From Verrucomicrobiota bacterium (GTDB taxonomy: Bacteria; Verrucomicrobiota; Verrucomicrobiia; Opitutales; UBA2995), in NCBI GenBank assembly GCA_027297085.1, contig JAPUIL010000466.1:1-7284 (forward strand): 7,284 nt of DNA, read 5' to 3'. The notes beneath the pieces are model-generated. The model worked only from the letters and a program-made list of their open reading frames with translations. It did not search any database and was not told the DNA's origin. Within the stretch, counting starts at the first letter, position 1. Each line of letters opens with the position of its first letter. Position numbers and translations under genes: made by a program. This document shows, piece after piece, positions 1-5,637 of the stretch.

Positions 1-60
1 GGTGGCCCTACTCTCAAAACCAGGACTTCTGGAGGTAGCATCACGATCAATTCGATGTAG
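1..60 (+). CDS. 3' end of an upstream gene, possibly DUF4097-type
   Basis: Frame 1 is open from the window edge to a TAG at 58-60 and reads GGPTLKTRTSGGSITINSM. The alternating beta-strand pattern with a TSGGSI turn resembles the repeats of DUF4097 (putative adhesin, beta-helix-like) proteins, where phrases such as 'L.TSGGSI' recur. Only 19 residues are visible, so this is a family hint and not an identification. The stop lies 120 bp before the DUF1080 start, so the gene could belong to the same transcript, but nothing shows it. A competing open frame over the same bases is described under rejected items. Confidence 0.4.
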   Translation, partial: GGPTLKTRTSGGSITINSM

Positions 61-168
61 AACGACTACTATCAGGAGGAAGTTCCAAAAACCGCCACCC
101 ACGTTAATGCGGGATGTATCGACTTGCATTCAGCCAAGCGATCGCCCACGTTTTGAGGAAACTTCAAC

Positions 169-173
169 AAAGG
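169..173 (+). promoter_or_regulatory. Ribosome binding site of the DUF1080 gene
   Basis: AAAGG lies 7 nt before the ATG at 181. It supports that ATG as the start, in agreement with the lipoprotein signal that begins there. Most other starts in this window lack a recognisable Shine-Dalgarno sequence. Confidence 0.5.
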
Positions 174-180
174 TAAGCTC

Positions 181-807
181 ATGAAAACTCTCCCCAATCT
201 AACAATCACTCTGATTCTTTCACTACTCGCCGGTTGTGGCGCTCCTTCCGAAGATGCCAGCAAAGCCATCGCATTGTTTAACGGAAACAACCTGGATGGT
301 TGGGTCATTGAAAACAATGGTCAGTTTTCGGTAGAAAATGGTGTCATTAAAGTAAACAAGGGCACGGGCTGGCTACGATCCGCTGAGGAATATGGCGACT
401 TTACCATGACCATGGAATTCCGGTTTTTGGAAAAAGAGGCTAACAGTGGAATCTTCGTCCGCACAGGAGCCACCAGCAAGGACGATGAAAATGGCTGGCC
501 CGATAATGGTTACCAGATCCAGTGTATAGACATGATCGAGCACCAATACCCCTTGGCACATTTGGTTCCCTATGGAGCGCCCGATTTTGAAAGCGTGTCG
601 GATATTGATGCGCTCAAAAGTGTCTACAAACCCGCCGGTGAATGGCAGATCTATGAGATCACTTGCGACGGCGAAACCATGGAGATCAAACTCAACGGTG
701 CGGTAATCACCACTGCTACAAGTATTAAAAACCTGACCGGACATGTCGGAATCCAGGGAGAACTTGGCTTATTGGAATTCCGCAAAATTGACGTAGAGCT
801 GCTCTGA
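181..807 (+). CDS. DUF1080 (3-keto-disaccharide hydrolase family) lipoprotein
   Basis: This 208-residue protein has a lipoprotein signal (hydrophobic residues 7-16, lipobox L-A-G-C with Cys19), so it should be lipid-anchored in the periplasm or outer membrane. The rest matches the DUF1080 / PF06439 concanavalin-like jelly roll: the opening LFNGNNLDGW (32-41), ANSGIFVR (87-94), GYQIQ (110-114), GEWQIYEITCDG (153-164) and a closing HVGIQGELGLLEFRKI (188-203). Length and motif order are those of a complete single-domain member. Family members have been linked to cleavage of 3-keto-glycosides and are abundant in PVC and Bacteroidetes genomes; the substrate here cannot be read from sequence. No 3-dehydrogenating oxidoreductase gene is seen next to it. 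The start is supported by AAAGG 7 nt upstream and by the signal peptide. The lipocalin-like gene follows after 50 bp on the same strand. Confidence 0.9.
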   Translation: MKTLPNLTITLILSLLAGCGAPSEDASKAIALFNGNNLDGWVIENNGQFSVENGVIKVNKGTGWLRSAEEYGDFTMTMEFRFLEKEANSGIFVRTGATSKDDENGWPDNGYQIQCIDMIEHQYPLAHLVPYGAPDFESVSDIDALKSVYKPAGEWQIYEITCDGETMEIKLNGAVITTATSIKNLTGHVGIQGELGLLEFRKIDVELL

Positions 808-847
808 AAAGAGCGTTAACTGATTTGTACAAGCGGCTTTACGCCGC
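801..847 (+). other. Two small stem-loops between the lipoprotein genes
   Basis: GCTCT-GAAA-AGAGC (801-814) is a 5-bp stem closed by a GNRA-type GAAA loop; it overlaps the DUF1080 stop codon (805-807). GCGGC-TTTAC-GCCGC (833-847) forms a second 5-bp stem that ends 10 nt before the next ATG, where a Shine-Dalgarno sequence would be expected. Neither has a following T-run, so they are not typical intrinsic terminators. They may affect mRNA stability or the translation of the second gene. This is inferred from pairing alone. Confidence 0.35.
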
Positions 848-857
848 GATCGCTTAA

Positions 858-1337
858 ATGGCAAAATACAACACTTCAGGCTTATCTTTTCTTCTGATCC
901 TGGCAGCGCTTTGCTCCACTATCTGGATCGGTTGTGCGCCTGAATCATCCTCCCAACTGGAAGGTGTTTGGAAGGTGACCAAAATTGTAGACTTGGTCGA
1001 AAAGACCGAAACTGATCCAGGTAATATGCACTATGTCATAACTCCAGGATTTATTATGACTGTTGGTGGAAAGGAGGATCGCCCGGTTGTTGATAACAAT
1101 TTTGCTCTCATGACGCCTGAGGAGATCCTGTCGCAACTACCTGCCGGCGGTGGCTTCATGGAATACGAAATAATCGACGGCAAGATTCATCGCACGACTC
1201 GATTCGCTTTATCCGAATACTTTGAGGGGAAGCTAATCGTTACCGAATTTGAAGTAGATGCCGAGACTCTCATTTTTCGCGATGATCACCACGCTGACGG
1301 TCACCTCCGCGAATGGCACATGATTCGATTGGAGTAA
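858..1337 (+). CDS. Small lipocalin-like lipoprotein
   Basis: This 159-residue protein has an N-terminal hydrophobic stretch (9-24) and a lipobox-like I-W-I-G-C with Cys26, so it is probably a lipoprotein. The mature part begins with SQLEGVWKV (33-41), the strand-one motif of small lipocalin-like proteins (GxW near the N-terminus), and continues as short beta strands: HYVITPGFIMTVGG (58-71), FMEYEIIDGKI (100-110), KLIVTEFEVDAETLIF (125-140) and a final EWHMIRLE (152-159). That pattern fits an eight-stranded barrel of the kind annotated as 'lipocalin-like domain-containing protein'; ligand and function are unknown. No clear Shine-Dalgarno precedes the ATG, and a GC hairpin lies there instead. 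The start is chosen because it is the only one that gives a full signal peptide. The TAA (1335-1337) lies inside the target duplication of the downstream MITE, so the insertion left the reading frame intact. Confidence 0.65.
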   Translation: MAKYNTSGLSFLLILAALCSTIWIGCAPESSSQLEGVWKVTKIVDLVEKTETDPGNMHYVITPGFIMTVGGKEDRPVVDNNFALMTPEEILSQLPAGGGFMEYEIIDGKIHRTTRFALSEYFEGKLIVTEFEVDAETLIFRDDHHADGHLREWHMIRLE

Positions 1338-1341
1338 CCCC
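1332..1341. repeat. Target site duplication, left copy
   Basis: GAGTAACCCC is repeated exactly at 1542-1551, directly outside the two ends of the 200-bp inverted-repeat element. This copy contains the stop codon of the lipocalin-like gene. Confidence 0.8.
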
Positions 1342-1361
1342 GAATGGCACTCACTTAAGCG
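1342..1361 (+). repeat. Left terminal inverted repeat of the MITE
   Basis: This 20-bp end is matched 18/20 by the reverse complement of 1522-1541; mismatches fall at positions 6 and 18. Confidence 0.85.
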
Positions 1362-1521
1362 GTTTTTTGTCAAATATCGAAGCAAGACCGGCTTCGGGGT
1401 CATTCCTTGCAATCGCCGTGCCTAGCCATAGCCTTTCAAGGCGTCGGCTGGTGCATGCCAATGCGGGATTTAAGGTTTGACCCCCTCGAAAGAAGGAAAT
1501 GGACCGTAGATTCGCTTATAA

Positions 1522-1541
1522 CGGTTAAGTGAGTGACATTC
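1522..1541 (-). repeat. Right terminal inverted repeat of the MITE
   Basis: This is the partner of 1342-1361 in opposite orientation. The shared core CACTCACTTAA is the longest uninterrupted match between the two ends. Confidence 0.85.
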
Positions 1542-1551
1542 GAGTAACCCC
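1542..1551. repeat. Target site duplication, right copy
   Basis: An exact second copy of GAGTAACCCC. Removing 1342-1551 restores a plausible ancestral site reading ..GGAGTAACCCCCTTTATC... Confidence 0.8.
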
Positions 1552-1620
1552 CTTTATCCTCCTCTTCCTCCTACTTAATCTCCTACTTTTTCTTAGCTCC
1601 AGGTTATTCACTCTCTTCTG
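1552..1620. other. Pyrimidine-rich 3' intergenic stretch
   Basis: From about 1548 to 1593 the + strand is almost all C and T, with CTCCTACTT occurring twice (1568-1576 and 1580-1588). It lies downstream of the sulfatase stop, so the sulfatase mRNA would have a purine-rich 3' tail. No hairpin plus T-run terminator is visible for either neighbouring gene. Confidence 0.4.
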
Positions 1621-2964
1621 TTAATCTTCCTCAAGAAGATGAACTAACCCCGCTAGCATTTCGGGATTCTTTGCCGCCAAGTCGTTTTCCTCTCCCAAGT
1701 CAGTCGACAAATCGTAAAGTTCCCAAGCTCCATCCGCGGTATTTTTTATCGCTTTCCAATTTCCAGAGCGAACAGCGACCTTGAAGCGCGTACTATCACC
1801 GAATTTCCAAAACAACGGCGTCCGCCTTTTTTCTGTCTCTCCGATAAAGGCCGGCAGCAAAGAGGTGCCATCTATATTATCCGGCGCGTCGACCCCAGCC
1901 AGTTCACAGGCAGTTGGCAACCAGTCCCAAAATGCCGAGGTAAAACTCGACTTAGTACCAGCTTTTATCTTACCAGGCCATCGAGCAAGCATGGGGACTC
2001 GAATACCACCTTCGTATAAATCGCGTTTGTAGCCTTTCAAAGGACCATTCGAATCAAAGAAAGCATGGTCATGATTTCCTTCATGATGGGGGCCATTATC
2101 GGAGGTGAAAATAACCAATGTGTTATTGTCGATATTCAGTTCTTTCAACAAGGCCATGATCCGCCCTACATCCCTGTCCATATGTGTGATCATCGCGGCA
2201 AAACCTTTCTCCGGATTTGGCCAGTCTTTGTTTTCAAACTCTCCATAGGAAGGAACTTCCATGCCATCCTGCCACGCACGTCCCCCTTCGTTGTTGGCAT
2301 GTGGAATCGTCCAATGCACGTGCAAAAGGAAAGGACCATTGGCATTCCGCCGAATAAATCCGAGGGCTTCCTCAGTCATCACGTCGTGCGAATAGGTTTC
2401 ACGACCGTTCGCAACACGGCCACGATAGGGTTCATGCGTGGGACCTGCTAAATTACCGCCTAAGGGTACCTTTTCATGATTTCTCCACACATAGGGCGGA
2501 TAAAAATTGTGAGCGTTACTCTGATTCAAGTAACCCATCCAAAAATCATAACCATGATCATTCGGGTGCCCTTCCTCGCCATTGAACATCGCCCACTTAC
2601 CCACGCCGCCTGTTGTGTAACCGGCTTCTTTTAATAACTCCCCCACAGTCACATCTGAATCCTGCATGGCATAGGCCTGGTTTCCTATAATAGGTGCATG
2701 CCTCGGGTCTATGCCCGTCCACAACGCGAGCCTCGAAGGCCGGCAAACCGTGTTGCCCGAATGATAATCGGTAAACTTTATACCTTCAATAGCAAGCTGG
2801 TCGATATTGGGTGTTTCAAAGGCCGTTTGGCCAAAGCAGCTCAGGTCGCCATAACCCAGGTCATCGACCATGATATAAATCATATTGGGTTTTTCCTGAG
2901 CGAATACCAAAGAAGTTAATTGGAGTGTCAGTCCTGCTAGCAGGAGTGAATTAAAGCGCTTCAT
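1621..2964 (-). CDS. Exported type I (formylglycine, Cys-type) sulfatase
   Basis: This 447-residue protein should hydrolyse a sulfate ester, as exported sulfatases of PVC bacteria do on sulfated polysaccharides. It starts with a signal peptide (1-22, VFA before QEKPN). The S1-type sulfatase signature is clear: metal-binding DDLGYGD (34-40), the formylglycine site C-R-P-S-R with Cys74, GKW with Lys123, IPH with His222, SDNG with Asp289 and Asn290, and PLKGYKRDLYEGGIRVP with Lys310. GYLNQSNAHNFYP (144-156) and the WRNHEKVPL stretch are typical of the arylsulfatase A-like clade. The residue after GKW is Ala125, where arylsulfatase A has a catalytic His. Cys74 must be oxidised by a maturase encoded elsewhere. 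The ATG at 2964 is preferred over a TTG 13 codons upstream because the signal peptide begins at MKRF. No strong Shine-Dalgarno is seen. The gene is divergent from the M20 amidohydrolase. Confidence 0.93.
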   Translation of the reverse strand: MKRFNSLLLAGLTLQLTSLVFAQEKPNMIYIMVDDLGYGDLSCFGQTAFETPNIDQLAIEGIKFTDYHSGNTVCRPSRLALWTGIDPRHAPIIGNQAYAMQDSDVTVGELLKEAGYTTGGVGKWAMFNGEEGHPNDHGYDFWMGYLNQSNAHNFYPPYVWRNHEKVPLGGNLAGPTHEPYRGRVANGRETYSHDVMTEEALGFIRRNANGPFLLHVHWTIPHANNEGGRAWQDGMEVPSYGEFENKDWPNPEKGFAAMITHMDRDVGRIMALLKELNIDNNTLVIFTSDNGPHHEGNHDHAFFDSNGPLKGYKRDLYEGGIRVPMLARWPGKIKAGTKSSFTSAFWDWLPTACELAGVDAPDNIDGTSLLPAFIGETEKRRTPLFWKFGDSTRFKVAVRSGNWKAIKNTADGAWELYDLSTDLGEENDLAAKNPEMLAGLVHLLEED

Positions 2965-2980
2965 ATTATAGGCTAAAAAA

Positions 2981-3011
2981 GGGTTGACTGAAGATTCAGC
3001 CAATTCAACCC
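2981..3011. promoter_or_regulatory. Nested inverted repeat in the divergent promoter region
   Basis: GGGTTGA (2981-2987) is mirrored by TCAACCC (3005-3011), and inside it CTGAA (2988-2992) is mirrored by TTCAG (2995-2999). The arms form a near-continuous 12-bp pairing interrupted by 5 unpaired bases (3000-3004). It lies 17-47 nt upstream of the sulfatase ATG and about 75 nt upstream of the M20 ATG, so it could be an operator for either gene or a 5' UTR hairpin of the sulfatase. No regulator gene is adjacent. Confidence 0.4.
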
Positions 3012-3086
3012 ATGGAGAATGGCAAGGATGAAGCCTATATACATTTTCAAGTTGTTTGTGAGATTGGAAAAAACTAGCCTGCCTGA

Positions 3087-4376
3087 ATGAATAAATGTGG
3101 CGTGCTCATACTCCTTCTACCTGGAATTCTGTTTGCCGGCCTTTCTGAGCGGGTTGATAAATTGGCTGACGCGGTAGAAGACAAAGTCATCGAGTGGCGA
3201 CACGACCTTCATCAACATCCCGAGCTCTCCAATCAGGAATTCAGGACAGCTGCTAAAGTAGCCAATCACTTAAAAAGCCTGGGCTATGAAGTTCAAACCG
3301 AGGTAGCGGTCACGGGAGTAGTGGGTGTCCTTAAAGGAGGAAAACCGGGTCCGGTGGTAGCTTTGCGAGCCGACATGGATGGTCTGCCAGTTACTGAAAA
3401 AACCGGCCTTCCTTATGCTTCCACAGTAAAAGCTGAGTATGGAGGAAAAGAAGTGGGGGTCATGCATGCCTGCGGACACGACGCGCATGTGGCAATCACC
3501 ATGGGGGCCGCCGAAGTATTGGCAAACATGCGTAATGAACTTCCGGGTACTGTGAAGATAATATTTCAACCGGCGGAAGAAGGTGCCTGGCCGGCCACTG
3601 TCTGGGGTGCCCAACAAATGATCCAGCAAGGCGTACTACAAAACCCGCAAGTCGACGCCATCTTTGGCTTACATGTCCGCCCGGGCAAGTCGGGAGCCAT
3701 ACTCGTCAAACCCGGCCCTTTCATGGCCAGCTCGGATTTTTTACGCATCACCGTTACCGGCAAGCAGACTCATGCCGCTATTCCCTGGGGTGGTATCGAT
3801 CCCATTACCATTTCCGCACAGATCATTCTCGGCTTGCAAACCGTAGCCAGCCGTCAGGTAGACATCCTAGGCAGTCCTTCCATTGTATCCATCGGCACAG
3901 TACAAGCCGGCGAGAGAAATAACATCATACCAGATCAAGTTATCATGACTGGTACCATTCGCACCTTCGATCACGAGATCCGCTCCGCCTACCACGAGAG
4001 GGTGACACGAACCGCTGAAAAAATTGCCGAGAGTGCTGGCGCAACAGCAGAAGTCTACATCGGCGCTGATACGGGCTACTCACCCACCATCAATCATGTA
4101 GAACTCACCAAGGCGATGACACCGACTCTGCAACGCGTTGCCGGAAAAGAAAACCTATTTGAAAGCACCATGACCACTCTTGCCGAAGATTTTTCCTTTT
4201 TTCAAAAAGAGATACCTGGCATGTTCTTTTTCCTCGGCGTCACCCCACCCGGCCGGGATCTGTTAAACGTCGCAGCCAACCACTCCCCCCTATTCCTGGT
4301 CGATGACGCTGCCATGATAACAGGGGTCCGAGCCATGTCCCACCTGGTTGTGGACTATATGATACAGAATCAATGA
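3087..4376 (+). CDS. Exported M20D amidohydrolase / metallopeptidase
   Basis: This 429-residue protein has a signal peptide (1-17, ILFA before GLS) and then the M20D (hippurate hydrolase / IAA-amino acid hydrolase-like) fold. Catalytic landmarks are present: WRHDLHQHPELSNQE (37-51), ALRADMDGLPV (92-102), the metal-binding MHACGHDAH (126-134; Cys129, His131), PAEEG (162-166; Glu164/Glu165), GLHV with His196, and NHSP with His399. The insertion (lid/dimerisation) domain runs from about 210 to 325 and includes GKQTHAAIPWGGIDPI (225-240). The family removes N-acyl or amide groups from amino acids and related compounds, usually with two Mn or Zn ions. Export makes a nutritional or detoxifying role in the periplasm likely, but the substrate is not predictable. 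The ATG lacks a clear Shine-Dalgarno; it is chosen because the signal peptide starts there. Convergent with the GxxExxY cassette downstream. Confidence 0.93.
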   Translation: MNKCGVLILLLPGILFAGLSERVDKLADAVEDKVIEWRHDLHQHPELSNQEFRTAAKVANHLKSLGYEVQTEVAVTGVVGVLKGGKPGPVVALRADMDGLPVTEKTGLPYASTVKAEYGGKEVGVMHACGHDAHVAITMGAAEVLANMRNELPGTVKIIFQPAEEGAWPATVWGAQQMIQQGVLQNPQVDAIFGLHVRPGKSGAILVKPGPFMASSDFLRITVTGKQTHAAIPWGGIDPITISAQIILGLQTVASRQVDILGSPSIVSIGTVQAGERNNIIPDQVIMTGTIRTFDHEIRSAYHERVTRTAEKIAESAGATAEVYIGADTGYSPTINHVELTKAMTPTLQRVAGKENLFESTMTTLAEDFSFFQKEIPGMFFFLGVTPPGRDLLNVAANHSPLFLVDDAAMITGVRAMSHLVVDYMIQNQ

Positions 4377-4400
4377 AGCTAAAAGGACTGGATTTTATTA

Positions 4401-4429
4401 ACTACGAAAGGCGCGAAATAGCGCTAAAG
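4401..4429 (+). repeat. Left inverted repeat of the GxxExxY cassette
   Basis: It begins ACTACGAAAGGCGCG and ends TAGCGCTAAAG. It matches the reverse complement of 4828-4856 except at positions 10, 19 and 25. GCGC at 4411-4414 and 4421-4424 can pair within the arm. Confidence 0.8.
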
Positions 4430-4437
4430 TTTGTAAG

Positions 4438-4821
4438 CTATCCTTGGTTGACGTAGCGTTCGTGCTCCAATCGCGGATGATGGCCGAAATTTACCAATAG
4501 ACCGAGTTTGAAATTGGTAGCTTTGAGATAGTGGAGAGCCTGTGATCTATGACCATTCTCCAAGTTTTTGTGAGCCTTAATCTCCAGAATAACTTTATCG
4601 AAACAAATAAAATCTGTTTCGCACCACTTTTCCAGAGTATTTCCTTTGTATTGCAGGAACAACCGTTTCTTTTCCTCAAAGATGATGCCCTGCTTTGCGA
4701 ACTCAATCTTCAAACACTCTTGATAAACCGCTTCCAAATACCCTGAGCCCATTTCCTTATAAACTTAAAAGCAGGCTCCCATAATCCGGTAGCTCTCATC
4801 TTTATAAAGAGGTTCAGTCAT
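4438..4821 (-). pseudogene. GxxExxY protein (PDDEXK_3, PD-(D/E)XK nuclease-like), broken by a stop
   Basis: Read from the ATG at 4819-4821, the frame has 127 codons: it opens MTEPLYKDESYRIMGACF, then a TAA at codon 19 (4765-4767), then VYKEMGSGYLEAVYQECL and the rest of the family through LGLLVNFG to a TAG at 4438-4440. Family members typically read ACFEVYKxxG here, so GAA to TAA is a single-base nonsense change. The naming motif G-x-x-E-x-x-Y is at 27-33. Asp70, E80-I-K82 and Q94-x3-Y98 fit the PD-(D/E)XK pattern that Pfam assigns to this family (PDDEXK_3). Everything after the stop is in frame and conserved, so the lesion is recent or tolerated. Restart at the ATG of codon 24 (4752) would give 104 residues without the N-terminal helix; its AAGGA lies only about 1 nt upstream, so this seems poor. 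Biological role of the family is unknown. Confidence 0.85.
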
Positions 4822-4827
4822 AAAACT

Positions 4828-4856
4828 CTTTCGCGCTTTTTCGCGCTTTTCGTAGT
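4828..4856 (-). repeat. Right inverted repeat of the GxxExxY cassette
   Basis: Read on the - strand it begins ACTACGAAAAGCGCG, with two tandem GCGCGAAA units. It is the partner of 4401-4429. It ends 6 nt before the gene's ATG, and the following AAAGAG could act as a weak ribosome binding site. Confidence 0.8.
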
Positions 4857-4866
4857 CCTCTTCTTC

Positions 4867-5637
4867 TCACCGCATCGGCGAGAAGTCAGTCGGCAACAGG
4901 AACTGCGATTTGACACCGCCCTTGATGGTCAAACCGCCCCCAGCTCTTTCTTCGGATGCAGCGCGCGCGACCTTCCAGTCTTCGTCTTGCCGGAACCCAT
5001 CAAAGGATAAGTTGCGGGCTGCTTCATCCTTGTGAGCGATCAGATAAATTAAGGTATTGGTAGCACCTTCCTGATCAGGCATCGGATGAAAGTAGGCGAT
5101 GTTCTCCATACCGTGCTTAGCAAATAAGCCAATAGTATGATCGCTAAAACGAGCGTCTAAGTGATTGAGCTTTCCTTCGTTGGCGGTGTAGATGCGAAGT
5201 TCAAAGAGTCGCTCCGGATTGGACTGAATCTTTTTCACTGGCATCGAAAACTCAGTCGCGTTCATGAACACCCGTTCAACCTTATTGACCAGCTTGCCAC
5301 CGGCAGTGGAGGCCTTGTATGCAGCTTTCCATTGTGGGTCATCCAGAAATGCTTGCCACATCGTTTCCTGGTCCAACCGGCTTGGATAGGCGATGATGTA
5401 TACCAAAGTGTTGTCTGGATTATCCTTAGGTATCCAGTAGCCAATGTTTTCGATTCCGTGACGCTCAAACAATGCGCAAGTATGATCCCGAAAACGCGCC
5501 AGAAGATCATCCAATTTGCCTTCATGGGCAAAATAAGTGCGCAATTCAAAAGTGCGTGTGTCATGCCCACTGGCAATCGAAGCAGTGAGGAAGTTTACAA
5601 CAATAAGGGTAAAAAAGAGAATCAGACGTTTTTTCAT
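4867..5637 (-). CDS. Secreted tandem NIPSNAP-domain protein
   Basis: This 256-residue protein has a strong signal peptide (MKKR plus hydrophobic 5-19, cleavage around 22-24 before HDTRTF) and two copies of the NIPSNAP ferredoxin-like alpha/beta domain. Copy one starts at FELRTYFAHEGKL (30-42) and continues RFRDHTCALFERHGIENIGYW; copy two starts at FELRIYTANEGKL (145-157) and continues RFSDHTIGLFAKHGMENIAYF. The copies are clearly an internal duplication with the same order E-L-R-x-Y, E-G-K-L, D-H-T, L-F-x-x-H-G-x-E-N-I. NIPSNAP proteins are dimeric alpha-beta barrel relatives without an agreed enzymatic activity; exported tandem forms are common in Planctomycetes and Verrucomicrobia. ATG 5637 is preferred over a TTG 13 codons upstream because the signal peptide begins there. 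The start is divergent from the haloperoxidase gene and the 3' end abuts the GxxExxY cassette (10 bp). Confidence 0.9.
   Translation of the reverse strand: MKKRLILFFTLIVVNFLTASIASGHDTRTFELRTYFAHEGKLDDLLARFRDHTCALFERHGIENIGYWIPKDNPDNTLVYIIAYPSRLDQETMWQAFLDDPQWKAAYKASTAGGKLVNKVERVFMNATEFSMPVKKIQSNPERLFELRIYTANEGKLNHLDARFSDHTIGLFAKHGMENIAYFHPMPDQEGATNTLIYLIAHKDEAARNLSFDGFRQDEDWKVARAASEERAGGGLTIKGGVKSQFLLPTDFSPMR

Larger units (their letters stand above)
1342..1541. mobile_element. 200-bp MITE-like non-autonomous transposable element
   Basis: The left end GAATGGCACTCACTTAAGCG (1342-1361) and the reverse complement of the right end, GAATGTCACTCACTTAACCG (1522-1541), agree at 18 of 20 positions. 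The element is flanked by an exact 10-bp direct repeat (1332-1341, 1542-1551). Length, terminal repeats, target duplication and absence of a plausible ORF define a MITE. Duplications of about 9-13 bp are typical of IS4-superfamily transposases, so such an element probably mobilised it; this is an inference, as no transposase is in the window. The core is rich in secondary structure: CGAAGC (1378-1383) pairs with GCTTCG (1391-1396), GGGGTCA (1396-1402) pairs with TGACCCC (1478-1484), and there is a central GCC/GGC-rich hairpin around 1418-1455. It sits between two convergent genes. Confidence 0.85.
4401..4856 (-). mobile_element. Inverted-repeat-bounded cassette carrying a GxxExxY gene
   Basis: Two 29-bp inverted repeats (4401-4429 and 4828-4856, 26/29 identical) bracket a single gene of unknown function, giving a compact 456-bp unit in the gap between the M20 stop (4376) and the NIPSNAP stop (4867). 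Each arm also contains its own small hairpin, GCGC-N6-GCGC. The right arm provides the sequence just upstream of the gene's original ATG (4821), so arm and gene look like one module. No target duplication is visible outside the arms, so the exact ends and the transposition mode are unknown. That the unit is mobile is an inference from its architecture. Confidence 0.6.

Noticed and set aside
2..184. GTG-initiated 60-codon + strand frame ending in an ATGA overlap with the DUF1080 start
   Set aside because: Its composition (many Arg, Ser, Thr, Pro) is not protein-like, and it competes with the more convincing frame that ends at 60.
833..847. Intrinsic terminator between the two lipoprotein genes
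   Set aside because: The GC stem is only 5 bp and no T-run follows, so co-transcription is not excluded.
2065..2451. 128-codon + strand frame inside the sulfatase gene
   Set aside because: It is antisense to a gene with clear catalytic motifs and shows no domain of its own.
2965..3003. TTG start 13 codons upstream of the sulfatase ATG
   Set aside because: The signal peptide begins at the ATG (2964), and the extra residues would precede it with polar sequence.
4438..4752. Intact 104-residue gene from the internal ATG of the GxxExxY gene
   Set aside because: The in-frame upstream codons match the family's N-terminus and end at a nonsense codon, so a broken longer gene explains the locus better; the ribosome site for the internal ATG is badly spaced.
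4391..4866. Target site duplication around the GxxExxY cassette
   Set aside because: Bases outside the arms (TTTTATTA on the left, CCTCTTCTTC on the right) share no direct repeat.
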